Source of the DNA: Glandiceps talaboti
Lineage: Eukaryota; Hemichordata; Enteropneusta; Spengelidae
Assembly (NCBI RefSeq): GCF_964340395.1
Contig: NC_135567.1
Span: 13,901,306 to 13,965,305 of the forward strand
DNA: 64,000 bases
Direction: 5' to 3'
The notes beneath the pieces were generated by a model. It did not search any database. It was not told the origin of the DNA and saw only the letters and a list, made by a program, of their open reading frames with translations. This document shows positions 48,600-59,311 of the stretch, piece by piece (positions within the stretch are counted from its first letter, which is position 1; every line of letters begins with the position of its first letter). Made by a program: the position numbers and the translations under genes.

Positions 48600-49050
48600 T
48601 TTGATCTTGGTCCCATTTAATGTCAAGGTCAAGGTCAAATGTTGGGGTTGAAATGAGATCATAAGTGGGGTGAAGGTCAAATGTAGAGTTAAAAATGGGG
48701 TCGGGGTCAAGGTCAAATGTGTTTTGAAATGATTTTGAGGTCAAAATGAGTGAAAGAAGGTCAAATGTTGGGGTTGAAATGAGATATGTGGAACGTTGAG
48801 TGAAGTGTGTGAAATGAGATCAAGGTCAAATGTATGTTTTGAAATAACCTTAAGGTCAAATGTATTTGACAGCTCTTTCAAACCATACATTTGACCTTCA
48901 ACTATTCCCCTTTCGGATATTCATTTCAGATGTTTTTGTCTCCTTGGCAACAGAAATTTGAGAAACTACCTTTATCATGACATGAAACAAAATGAGGTGA
49001 AGGTCAAATGTATGTTTTGAAATGAGATCAAGGTCACAGTTCTAATTAAA
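48600..49050. repeat. AGGTCA-rich irregular repeat
   Basis: About a dozen AGGTCA half-sites, often as TCAAGGTCAAGGTCAAATG, with spacers of 0 to about 40 bp and recurring 'gaaatgagat' text. It overlaps the first copy of the flanking direct repeat. Confidence 0.75.
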
Positions 49051-49588
49051 TTGTTCACAGTTCCCTGTCATTTGCCATTGAAATCTCCTTCCCCCCCCCC
49101 CACCCCACCTCTTTAATTGTCTAGTTCAAAGATAACAGTGAATGGTCACAGGAACAAACACCAAACTAAACAAGTATGGCTAGCAATAAGTACCATATCC
49201 ATAGTAACAATCTAAGGACAGCCTATTTCTAATTTAACAATAGTGATGGGTGGGCAAGTGAATAAACACTTTAAAATTGAGTCGTGCCTCGCAACAATCA
49301 CCATTCACATAGCAACAGCAAAAAAGCACAAAAGATAGCAAGAGTGATGGGTAGACATGTGAACAACCATCTAAGAACACAAGTGTGCCTAGCAACAAGG
49401 ACCACACCCATAGGAATGAACAAAACCTATCAGATATAATAATGATGGTCATGTGATGGAACTGTCAAATGCCTAGCAACAAGGACCACACCCATAGCAA
49501 TGAACAAAACCTATCAGATATAATAATGATGGTCATGTGATGGAACTGTCAAATGCCTAGCAACAAGGACCACACCCATAGCAATGAA
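48918..49588 (+). repeat. Direct repeat, left copy (about 660 bp)
   Basis: TATTCATTTCAGATGTTTTT through the 82-bp subrepeat 'gatggtcatgtgatggaact', 'gcctagcaacaaggaccaca'. It is nearly identical to 54291-54953 in the same orientation, differing by small indels and scattered substitutions. Confidence 0.92.
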
Positions 49589-49594
49589 CAAAAC

Positions 49595-49938
49595 CTATCA
49601 GATATATGAACATGCATGTATGAAATTTGCAGAGTTTATGAATATCTAGGATTTTTAGGTGATGGAATAGAGGGGCAGAGTGGTAAATCAGAGAATGTTA
49701 TTAAGCGAACAACTTTCTTTTGTAAAAGAAGGAGAGGTTCAAGTGCAGAGGGATACGTGTTGCCCCAAATTTCAATACAATAATTTAAATGTGGTAGGAT
49801 TAGGGCATTATACAAAAGAACAAGTGTTGATTTTGGAATGTAATGGCGAATTTTTGACATGAGACCAACCTTAGGGCTTATAGCATCTTTAACTTTCTGT
49901 ATATGTGATATCCATTTTTTCCAATGACTAATCTCCAC
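49595..49938 (-). mobile_element. Non-LTR retrotransposon relic, C-terminal reverse-transcriptase region
   Basis: The minus strand encodes a peptide with the typical post-RT/thumb pattern of LINE proteins, including SKIRHYIPKSTLVLLYNALI, LPHLNYCIEIWGNTY and LLLQKKVVRLIT. After about 49690 the frame shifts by one base and family-like text (SAPLF, KILDIHKLCK) continues in another frame to about 49600. The catalytic RT core and endonuclease are absent, so this is a broken fragment. It abuts the left direct repeat. Confidence 0.8.
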
Positions 49939-50220
49939 GACCGGTCGTATGGTCGTGGCATCTATTTTGGGCCAAGCGACGTAATATTGGCCCTAATTTT
50001 ACATAAATATGATTGAAGTTTAGGATGATCGAGAATAGCTGACAAGTGTATATGGACTTTGATCGATACTTGTACACCTTTGCCAACACCTTCGCCACCT
50101 CTTACTCATGCCCATAAGAAACGTAATTCATTTGTTTTAGTTTGTAATAGGAAACGGGAACATGAACGATTTGTCCTATTGCAACGCTTACTATTTCATG
50201 CACCCATTTACATCGTATCG

Positions 50221-50890
50221 ATATTGGTTCCCAAGTTACTACATCAACCCTGATAGTAGATATTGGTTCCAAAGTTACTACATCAACCTTGATAGTAGAT
50301 ATTGGTTCCCAAGTTACTACATCAACCTTGATAGTAGACATTGGTTCCCAAGTTACTACATCAACCTTGATAATAGACATTGGTTCCAAAGTTACTACAT
50401 TAACCTTGATAGTAGATATTGGTTCCCAAGTTACTACATTAACCTTGATAGTAGATATTGGTTCCCGAGTTACTACATCAACCTTGATAGTAGACATTGG
50501 TTCCCAAGTTACCACTTCAACCTTGATAGTAGATATTGGTTCCCAAGTTACTACATCAACCTTGATAGTAGATATTGGTTCCCAAGTTACTACATCAACC
50601 CTGATAGTAGATATTGGTTCCCAAGTTACTACATCAACCCTGATAGTAGATATTAGTTCCCAAGTTACTACATCAACCTTAATAATAGACATTGGTTCCG
50701 AAGTTACTACATCAACCTTGATAGTAGACATTGGTTCCCAAGTTACTACATTAACCTTGATAGTAAATATTGGTTCCCAAGTTACTACATCAACCTTGAT
50801 AGTAGACATTGATTCACAAGTTACTACATCAACCTTGATAGTAGACATTGGTCTCCAAGTTACTACATCAACCTTGATAGTAGACATTAT
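50221..50890. repeat. 39-bp minisatellite, about 17 copies
   Basis: The unit GTAGATATTGGTTCCCAAGT + TACTACATCAACCTTGATA is repeated with few changes. 39 is divisible by three and the unit has no stop in two + frames and one minus frame, giving overlapping frames of 164, 226 and 276 codons. Confidence 0.95.
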
Positions 50891-51458
50891 ATTGTCGGAG
50901 TCACACCGAGACTTTGAGATTATCAACACCAAACATCAGGGTGTACAATGTACATACTTAGTAGTTTAGTGAAGTAATAAAGAAATATGACTTCTAACTC
51001 TGGTGACCATTCTGAATATTTAATAAGATAATGTGACTAATATTAGCATATCTTTGAAAACATGTGTTTGTCTTAAAGGGACATGGTCTGCAACTTTTGT
51101 GTATTTCTTTGTATTTTTGTTTCCTTTTTAAAGGTTACTTATATTATACCACTTACTGTAACTTGTCTAAACAGCGGTTAGTCACTGGCAAACCTGTATG
51201 CAATAAACTGCTGTGATACGATATCTGATTAAATGGTACGTTTTTTTAATCGACCCCTGACCCCGTTCAAACCAGTAAGGTCGAAGTTCAAACATGAGTA
51301 TTTGACCCGGTTATGCTTGATTATATAATATGAATGAAGTTTTATGGTAGTTGCTATTTTCATTTACCAGTTTCACCCCCCCCCCCCCCCGCCAGCCAAT
51401 GTAGAGAGTTAAAAATTGCATATAGGTATCCAACATCAGCACAAAGTGTAGATATTCT

Positions 51459-51654
51459 GTTGTCATGGCAACAAAAAAGTGTTGCTATGGTAACATTACG
51501 TTTAACTTACCTGAAGGCCAGTCATTGATACTTGATACTATATCTGAATGTTGACGTTTGATAAGTTTTTATCTATAGTGGAAAGTATATAACCTAGTCC
51601 AGTGGTTATTATATCCGTGGTAAGAATCCCTAAAAGATCGGTTGCCATGGCAAC
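51459..51654. promoter_or_regulatory. Three RFX-type X-boxes upstream of the sulfotransferase
   Basis: GTTGTCATGGCAAC (51459-51472), GTTGCTATGGTAAC (51481-51494) and the perfect palindrome GTTGCCATGGCAAC (51641-51654) lie 600-800 bases before the sulfotransferase start. The motif match is direct; binding and target are inferred. Confidence 0.45.
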
Positions 51655-52245
51655 AGCCACCTTTTGGTTGTCGTGCCAATACTTCAAACATATGCTTAGC
51701 AACTGTTCTTTGTGTTTCTTGGCTAATTTAATGTACATGCATACACAATTCCAGTCATTCAACATGATACTAATGGTGTTCATTAATGCTATTCATATGT
51801 GCATATATGCAAATTAACACTAATTCATGCAAATATTTAAATGAGTATTTCTCTATAAATTAACCCTGACCTTGGTGAATGGCACCACTCATATGAAAGC
51901 TGGTCAAGTATCTCAATCCAGTAAAAACTCAAAATTGAAAATTTGACCCTTAAGGTCACTTTTGTCATCTGACGGCTCATCTATTATATACACGCACACA
52001 CTTGTCAATACAAAACCCACGGTGAGTTTTCATTAATTCATTATTTTGTCATTCATACAATCGTGTTTATTATTTATATTTCATGTTTCTTTCTTTGTAA
52101 CATTGATCGAGTTTCTGATCTCTTTGTGTCACAAGATCTAAAATCTGTTTACAGAGTTATCAATAAAATGAACTGGTTGATAATAAACTTACATCATTTC
52201 TGTACTTTGAGCTTAGTGTACGTGTCAAAAGTCATAGTGAACACA

Positions 52246-53403
52246 ATGGCAGTTAAATCAACAACCTTTTCAGTGTTTTTACTGATTATTGTCGTTGTTG
52301 TCGTGTATCTGGCATTTCAGATATTTCACGAAGAAAATCATGTGACCATAACACTATTAGAAAAAGGATATGTACAAGTTCAGGGTCAAAGCCGACACTA
52401 CATTCTCTCAACGGGAGAACTTGTTGATACAAACAACACAACTAAATTGCAGGCTAGACTACCTGGAGCCAATGTTCTGATTATTGGTGGTGTACGGACA
52501 GGTTCTTCTTTCGTAGGTGAATTCTTTCATTCAAATCCTCAGTTTTTCTATCTTTTCGAGCCACTGTTTTATTTCGAAATGTCACCACTAAAGTTCGATT
52601 TGTGTGTGGATGGAAGGAACTTACTAAATGATCTTTATACATGTGACTTTGAGGGAAACACACAGAGATGGAAAGAATATTTTCAATGGCCCGCACGTAC
52701 TATTGGCAAGGTAGCAACCACAGAATGTCAGCGACCAACATATGACAATGTCGTACAGTGTTGTAAAAATGCAGTACACAGGGTTATAAAAATCGTCCGT
52801 CTTTTCGATGTCCAATGCCTTACATCTCTGATGGAAAATCCTGACTTAAATGTAAAAGTTATCAACATCGTCCGCGACCCAAGAGCTATGATGACGTCAC
52901 TAATGTTTGCTCATCATTCAAATTGGTTTATGAACGAAATTGACGACAAAAACAAAATGTGGGACGTTAGCGATTTGGTTGAATTTGTAACAGAGATATT
53001 GGTACATTATTGTCATCAGATGTTGAGAAATTATATCTTATACACTGCTAACAGCCCAGAATGTCTGAAAAAGAACTTCCTAGTTTTGCGTTTTGAAGAC
53101 ATCGCAATGAACCCTGGGAAATATGCTGACATCATGTACTCTCATGTTGGAAGCGAGATTCATAACGACGTCTATGATTGGATAAGCAAGATCACTCAAG
53201 TAAACGATGGTGTTCATGGTGACTTTACAACAGAGAAACGTTCATCAGCTGTGGTAAATGACTGGCGTGGAAGAATAACTTGGGAATTAACTAAAAAAAT
53301 ACAGACTTTCTACGTATGTCAAGAATATATGCATAAATTACATTATAACATTGTTGTCAATGAAACTACACTGAGAAACAAAGACATCTCTTTGATAACA
53401 TAA
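52246..53403 (+). CDS. Carbohydrate sulfotransferase (Gal/GlcNAc/GalNAc 6-O type), intronless coding exon
   Basis: A 385-residue type II Golgi membrane enzyme. Residues 8-27 are a hydrophobic anchor (VFLLIIVVVVVYLAF) after a short cytosolic tail. VLIIGGVRTGSSFVGEFF (77-94) is the 5'-phosphosulfate-binding loop for PAPS, and KVINIVRDPRAMMTSL (204-219) is the 3'-phosphate-binding element. LRFEDIAMNPGKYADIMY (281-298) and the C-terminal RSSAVVNDWRGRITWE (332-347) followed by IQTFYVCQEYM are family hallmarks. It transfers sulfate from PAPS to the 6-OH of galactose, GlcNAc or GalNAc in keratan/chondroitin-type glycans; the exact acceptor cannot be predicted. The ATG at 52246 (ACAATGG) is preferred over 52168 because it places the anchor normally. 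An acceptor-like TTTACAG ends at 52154, so a 5' UTR intron is likely. AATAAA at 53426 follows the stop by 23 bases. Confidence 0.93.
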   Translation: MAVKSTTFSVFLLIIVVVVVYLAFQIFHEENHVTITLLEKGYVQVQGQSRHYILSTGELVDTNNTTKLQARLPGANVLIIGGVRTGSSFVGEFFHSNPQFFYLFEPLFYFEMSPLKFDLCVDGRNLLNDLYTCDFEGNTQRWKEYFQWPARTIGKVATTECQRPTYDNVVQCCKNAVHRVIKIVRLFDVQCLTSLMENPDLNVKVINIVRDPRAMMTSLMFAHHSNWFMNEIDDKNKMWDVSDLVEFVTEILVHYCHQMLRNYILYTANSPECLKKNFLVLRFEDIAMNPGKYADIMYSHVGSEIHNDVYDWISKITQVNDGVHGDFTTEKRSSAVVNDWRGRITWELTKKIQTFYVCQEYMHKLHYNIVVNETTLRNKDISLIT

Positions 53404-53425
53404 CTATGGTAACACCTTATTACTA

Positions 53426-53431
53426 AATAAA
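53426..53431 (+). terminator. Polyadenylation signal of the sulfotransferase
   Basis: AATAAA 23 bases after the stop codon. If used, the 3' UTR is very short. Confidence 0.55.
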
Positions 53432-53981
53432 GTATACCACAATAAGTGATGTAGGCAATTCACCTGGCTTACTAGAGTACTTGTGATTTATGAGCTGGCT
53501 GGACCTGTTCCTTAAACTGCCAGAAAACAGTGCAGAAAGACCTGGTGCTGTAATTCTCTAGTACGGTCTAGTTCTTTTATTGGTCACTTGGGTTTCCAGC
53601 AATGCATGTTGCCTCCTCTGTAGAACGTATGGATATTTGTACACTTGTATGTCTCATGTATTTTTGGTTCCTTTTTATACTTTACTTTTGTCCCTCGGAC
53701 AGGACATAACATAGAGGTCCCGTGTATCGGAGTACAATACCCAATGAACATTAACGTACAATCTACACTTTTTCATAAAATGAAGGGTGATAACCCATTG
53801 TTGTGTTTTTAAACCTGTAATTTTTTTTTTAAATTCCTTGCTTGTCTAGCATTTTTTGATATTCTGAGCAGCAGCGAACCAATTTGTTTGGCCATTTAGG
53901 AGATCTCTTTATCATTTATTCCTGTATTCCTATTGTTCGCAATTGCAATTTCACTACTTATACAAAAAATAAATGTAGTAT

Positions 53982-54092
53982 AGCACAACTTAGACTGTAA
54001 GATACGTCGTGACGTTTCGCCCTCACCGGCTAGGGGTTGGCCGATGTTTGAGGGCGCACCGTCATGGCGTACCTTACAGACTAAGCACAACT
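53982..54092. mobile_element. 93-bp palindromic MITE with 9-bp target duplication
   Basis: AGCACAACT at 53982-53990 and 54084-54092 flanks an element starting TAGACTGTAAGATACG and ending CGTACCTTACAGACTA. The arms pair over about 33 bp with few mismatches around a GC-rich centre. A 9-bp duplication suggests the Mutator/MULE class. CpG-rich compared with its surroundings. Confidence 0.8.
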
Positions 54093-54290
54093 GGAAGCTA
54101 TAACTAACTTGATCTTAAAAAGGCTGGGTATTTACAATGCTGTAAACTGCAGGCCTCTTTCCGACACAGTCAAGTCCAATATTTTATTGCTTCAGTAGAA
54201 ACGTGCTCTGCCTAATGAGATTGTAACTGGACGTTACTAGTATATGTCAGCTAGAATTCTGATATGCAAATGATATGCAAATGATATGCA

Positions 54291-54953
54291 TATTCATTTC
54301 AGATGTTTTTGTCTCCTTGGCAACAGAAATTTGAGAAACTACCTTTATCATGACATGAAACAAAATGAGGTGAAGGTCAAATGTATGTTTTGAAATGAGA
54401 TCAAGGTCACAGTTCCAATTAAATTGTTCACAGTACCCTGTCATTTGCCATTGAAATCTCGGCCCCCCACCCCCACCCCACCTCTTTAATTGCTAGTTCA
54501 AACATAACAGTGGATGGTCACAGGAACAAACACCAAACGAAACAAGTATGCCTAGCAATAAGTATCCATAGTAGCAATCTAAGGACAGCCTATTTCTAAT
54601 TTAACAATAGTGATGGGTGGGGGCAAGTGAATAAACACTTTTAAAAATTTAGTCGTGCCTCGCAACAATCACCATTCACATAGCAACAGCAAAAAAGCCA
54701 ACAAGATAAACATAAAAGATAACAAGAGCTAGACATGTGAACAACCAACTAAGAACACAAATTTGCAAGGACCACACCCATAGCAATGAACAAAACCTAT
54801 CAGATATAATAATGATGGTCATGTGATGGACCTGTCAAATGCCTAGCAACAAGGACCACACCCATAGCAATGAACAAAACCTATCAGATATAATAATGAT
54901 GGTCATGTGATGGAACTTTCAAATGCCTAGCAACAAGGACCACACCCATAGTA
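54291..54953 (+). repeat. Direct repeat, right copy (about 660 bp)
   Basis: Same orientation as 48918-49588 and nearly identical. Lacks the LINE relic next to the left copy. Confidence 0.92.
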
Positions 54954-55479
54954 AAATGGCAGTCTGTTACAAGGTACAAGGCAAAGTAAAATAAAATAAA
55001 TTGTGTTCCAACTGATCCTAGTTTCAGACCCAAAACATTTTTCCTAACATTTTTCTTAACATGTATGACAAAAAGATAAGAAATTCTTTGTCTTCTTGAC
55101 CTTCATGCACATCTGTTTACTTTTCTCAGTGATGTCTGTACATATTTCATCAAACTATCACAGAAGGGGTATATGCTGACCGACATTTTATTTGTTTTTG
55201 AATCAAAGGAATATTTTTCAACAATATTAAAATGATGAGATAAATAAAATAAAATAAAATAAAATCCCAACCAATCTACTTTTACTTTCTGAGGTTTCTG
55301 TTGTCGGAAACATGCAATTATTTTATTTTAATTATTTGTTGATTATTCATAAAATAAACACAAATGTACATATCAAGCATGGCATATTTGCATACTTTTT
55401 TTAATGTTTAATCACCCACAATGTTGTCACCTTTGCAATATTTATCAATATTTGGCTGTTGCTATGGATATGGTCTTGT

Positions 55480-56345
55480 TGCTATGAGCATGTTGACCAA
55501 AAATATCAAAAACATTTACTAAAAATAGAAACTGATTGTATCAATTTGCGGGGAATTGACATTAACAAATCTGAATAGCCTTACCCCAAGGCACATCAAC
55601 ACCAACTATCAAAGCAATCTGACCAGTGATTTGGAAAAGAAGTCGAAAATATCATTTTTGACCAAAAAAATTTGCCATTGCCAAAACTGGAATATGACTC
55701 ATATCAACTTAGCATGAACAAATCTAAATAGCATCCATCCAAGGAACATGCACACCAAATATCAAAGTAATCCAACCACAAGTTTCGTCACTGAAGTCGA
55801 AAATAGCACTTTTGACCAAAACTACCAAAATAATTTGCCAAAAATAGAAAATGGCTAATATCAACTTTGTATTAACAAACATAAATATCGTCCCCTCCTA
55901 GAAACATGCACACCAAATATCAAAGTAATCCAACCACAAGTTTCATCACAGAAGTCAACAATATATTTTTTGGCCCCAAAAAATTTGCTCAAATTAGAAA
56001 ATGACTAACATCAACCCGGCATGAACAAACCCGAATAGCTCCCCACTCCCACTCCCCCTCCCCTCCTCCCCTCCTCCCCCAGGGGACATGCACACCAAAT
56101 ATCAAAGTAATCCAACCACAAGTTTCGTCACTGAAGTCGACAATATATTTTTTGGCCCCAAAAAATTTGCTAAAATTAGAGAAAATGACTAACATCAACC
56201 CGGCATGAACAAACCCAAATAGCTCCCCACTCCCACTCCCCCTCCCTCCCCTCCCCTCCCCTCCCCCAGGGGACATGCACACCAAATATCACAGCAATCC
56301 GACTGTCGGTTTTGGAGAAGATGAAGATGAAAATATAAAAAGAAT
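55480..56345. repeat. Tandem repeat, about 150-180 bp unit, five copies
   Basis: 'acatgcacaccaaatatcaa', 'agtaatccaaccacaagttt' and 'cgtcactgaagtcga' recur in order. The last two units carry CT-rich tracts (about 56038-56083 and 56222-56270). Minus-strand frames here are repeat artefacts. Confidence 0.85.
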
Positions 56346-57220
56346 TGACGGACGATGGAGAATGTAATGGTAATAGTTCTACCTTGGTATACTTGTATAA
56401 AGAGAGGTGATTATGTAACATGCCGATCACTGAATTATCATTTTATGAGCTTTTTTGCAAAAAATTACCAAAAATTCAAATTACTTGATATATATAACAA
56501 AGCACAAAAATGCCCCTTGGATATACTTGAATGGATACGCTATGTATTACAGGTTTTGAGTTATGCAGTAATTATTTATTTTTAACTACAATAATGGCTG
56601 CCGTGCGGTTAAATTTGCATATATCAAAAAACAAAGTGAGGTGCATATGCCCCAGATGATATGTCACCTTTGTGTCAGGTTTGAAAGAAATTGGATATTG
56701 CATGTATGAGAAATGACATTACGGATGGATGCACATGCGCACGCATGCATGCACGCACAGATGGACGGACAGACAGATGGATAGACAGAGCCCACAGGGA
56801 ACTACAAAAGCCTAAATAACAAATGTTGTCTTACCCTCTGCATCTTACATCCTGTAACTGGTTACTTCATTCAGACAGTGGACAGTCTATGCTGGAATTG
56901 TCCTTTGTACAATTGACTGTGAGGGCGCTGCTCTTCCTGTCTGTGTGTCCAATGGGGTATTACCTTTTCTAAACTATAATACAGTGGACTGTCTATCACT
57001 GGAATTAAGCAGTAAATGTTTACTTAACTCCACCTCCAATCTGAAAGTAAATAATGTGGAGATGTTATGAAGTCATCACCTTTACATCAACACTGCTGGG
57101 GGTAAATACAGATTGTTGTGCTGAGAGTAACCACTTTGACTATACGGTGGAGATGATTGTAGTGATCGTAACATGTATAGGAAACTAAACTAGATTTTAT
57201 GAGACAATCTGACGATATTA
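56345..57220. other. Intergenic stretch
   Basis: No supported gene. About 56720-56815 has 'gatggacggacagacagatg' wording common in marine-invertebrate dispersed repeats. Confidence 0.35.
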
Positions 57221-57396
57221 GATTAGATTAGATTAGATTAGATTAGATATACTTTGTCCAACAAGGAAATCTGTTTTGGCACCAGGCAAATGTGAAATGT
57301 AATAAACGACAAGACACACGTACAGACAGAAATCACCAATGTAAAACTGAAGGTATACATTCAATTAAAAAATAAATAAATAAATAAATAAATAAA
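57220..57396. repeat. Short (AGATT)n and (AAAT)n microsatellites
   Basis: About five to six AGATT units near 57220-57247 and about seven AAAT units near 57367-57395. Confidence 0.85.
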
Positions 57397-57579
57397 AGTG
57401 CTTGCTTGAGCTACAGAAAAATGACTGAGATATACAAAATTCATATATAACAACAAGCCGTCAATCAAAGACATACTCCCCAACTTGTGAGTTTTATGGC
57501 AAAATTAATGTGCAAATATGAATGGTGTCTTGAGATACAAAGCTTCATAATTTATAGACCAATTTGCTATTTGAACTTG

Positions 57580-58550
57580 AATTTGGAATTCAAAGTCAAA
57601 GGTCAAAAAAAAAGAGCTGACCTTTGGGGTATAGACATTTAAATGAAGTCTATTTTGTTTATTGGACTTCTTGAGTTAACATAGAAAGAAATAGTTTGGT
57701 TATTTTCCCTCGAAAATGATGTTTTTCAAGGTCAAAGGTCAAAGCCTCATTAGAAAGTTCATCAGTGATAATGTAAGGGTAGTCACTTGAATGATGTCCG
57801 ATATGTATTAAACTTTTTGTGATAACAGGCAAAATGTGATTTTTTTTATCACAAACATGGCCGCCATTTTGTTATTCAGGTCAAAGTCGCAAAATCATGG
57901 GACATGCATATGCCTCACATGGTAAAAACCAAGACATGATGAAAAAATTATAAATGTTTCATTCAAAAAGTTATGAAGATAACCCAGATTTGGCCATTTA
58001 ACCTTCAAGACGTCTTTCAAAGTCAAAGGTCAGGGAGTAGATACTTGAATGGAGTCACTGTGTGTTATACCACCAAAGTTATGATGCATATTGTGAAATT
58101 TAACAACAAATATGGCTGCCATTCAGCCATATTTGATTTGGTCACAATATAAAGTGATGTGCATATGTCTCACATGATATGTTACCTTTATGCCAGTTTT
58201 GATTGAAATCAGTTGGTGCATGGCACAGATATGAGGGTGAATGGAGAGAGACATGAATGGATGTAATGGAACCCGATGCATAAGTCACCTCCAGGCGGTG
58301 CCCGTTGGGGACTAACATTAAAGCGAATTTATAATGCATCTGTTCTCTGAAGAGCTCCAGATGTAGACACAGAACTGCTAACAAAATGAGAGGATAGAGA
58401 GAAATAATTGAAAACATGGAAGGATGTAGAGAGAAGTGTGTAAGTGAGAGTTAATATTGAAATAGGTAAGTTTTAAGGGCAGAGTGGAAGGAAGACTTAG
58501 AGTGAGAGTGACGAAGACTGTGGGGAAGACTGTTCCAAATAATACAAATG
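57580..58550. repeat. Diverged dispersed-repeat cluster with AAAGTCAAAGGTCA motifs
   Basis: Blocks with 'aaggtcaaaggtca', 'acaaatatggctgccatt' and 'gatgtgcatatgtctcacat' recur two to three times (also 56630-56690). They are followed by text resembling LINE/SINE 3' tails. No gene supported. Confidence 0.5.
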
Positions 58551-58557
58551 GACCTAC

Positions 58558-58635
58558 CTGTCGTATGTTGGCTAACCATCCTGTCAGATCTTAAAATGTT
58601 TCAGAATTGGTGATGTCATAAACTAGTAAAATACC
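58558..58635 (-). pseudogene. Rab-family GTPase exon with an in-frame stop
   Basis: On the minus strand an acceptor TTTGTCTTTTCAG precedes 26 codons that end on the donor CAG|GTAGGT. The text GILLVYDITNSETF is the classic Rab strand/switch-adjacent motif (G-x-LLVYDIT-x-x-x-S/T-F). After TAA at 58591-58593 the same frame continues DLTGWLANIRQ, as expected in a Rab (x-W-L-x-x-I-R). Both splice sites and the frame are intact; only one codon is a stop. No other Rab exon is visible in the window. A pseudogene exon, a base error, or an allele are all possible. Confidence 0.75.
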
Positions 58636-58749
58636 CTGAAAAGACAAAAACAGATTTGTTTTAATGATTCTAAAATTGACGACTGTTTCTAAATATACAG
58701 GAATCCTCAACTGGGAAAATATGGTGGTATGAACCACTAATAAAAAAAA

Positions 58750-59080
58750 TTGTGTGATTCCGATTACGCTCATTTTTAGAATATGTGGGGTTGGAAGATT
58801 TTTTATTATATTTTTTTTTTCATGTGTGAGTGTCTACTTCAGGTTTTCCATTGTTTTCCAAATGGTCTCTGTGTTGTTTATTTCTTCCTATCAGATGTAC
58901 AGCCATTACAGATTGGAAGAACAGTTTTATATTGTCTTTTTAAGTTGATGTCAGTTTCAGCATACAATATTTCTCCTGAGACTTCACATTTTTTGCGATT
59001 TTATTTTTTTCCCTCAAATACGTAAAAAAAAAAAAAGTTTAGAGTGTAGGTAGGGTCGTGTAACCGGAACCAAACAAATG
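58750..59080 (+). repeat. Dispersed repeat, about 330 bp, copy A
   Basis: Matches 63066-63395 in the same orientation: 'ccgattac(g/a)ctca', 'tctctgtgttgtt', 'ttcttcctatcagatgtaca', 'ggaagaacagttttat', 'gtaaccggaaccaaac'. Partial copies at 39260-39380 and possibly 27508-27560. Confidence 0.85.
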
Positions 59081-59311
59081 TTTCGCCTATTTCGAGTGCT
59101 CCAGCTAAATACTTTCACACCAATTACAAAAGAATTATATATCCAGCTATCAAATATTAGCAATCGATCAAATATATACTCATTTTACAACTCTTGGACG
59201 ATAGTAATCACTGCTAAAATCACAAAAATTGTCGAAATCGGAATTTTTTCAGTTCGAACTGTAATTTTAGAAATCGATTTTGAGGGGGTTTGAGCAAACG
59301 CGGTTCAATTC

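Noticed and set aside
49936-49960. Short hairpin CCACGACC...GGTCGTGG as a regulatory element
   Set aside because: Only an 8-bp stem, at the edge of a LINE relic. Easily expected by chance.
50221-50890. CRISPR-like regular repeat array
   Set aside because: Units are directly adjacent with no unique spacers, in an animal genome. It is a minisatellite.
50102-50969. 276-, 226- and 164-codon overlapping frames
   Set aside because: All arise from a 39-bp minisatellite lacking stops. No start context, no conserved domain, frames on both strands.
55989-56430. Minus-strand Gly-rich frames of 84-98 codons
   Set aside because: They follow the tandem repeat and its CT-rich tracts and duplicate each other.
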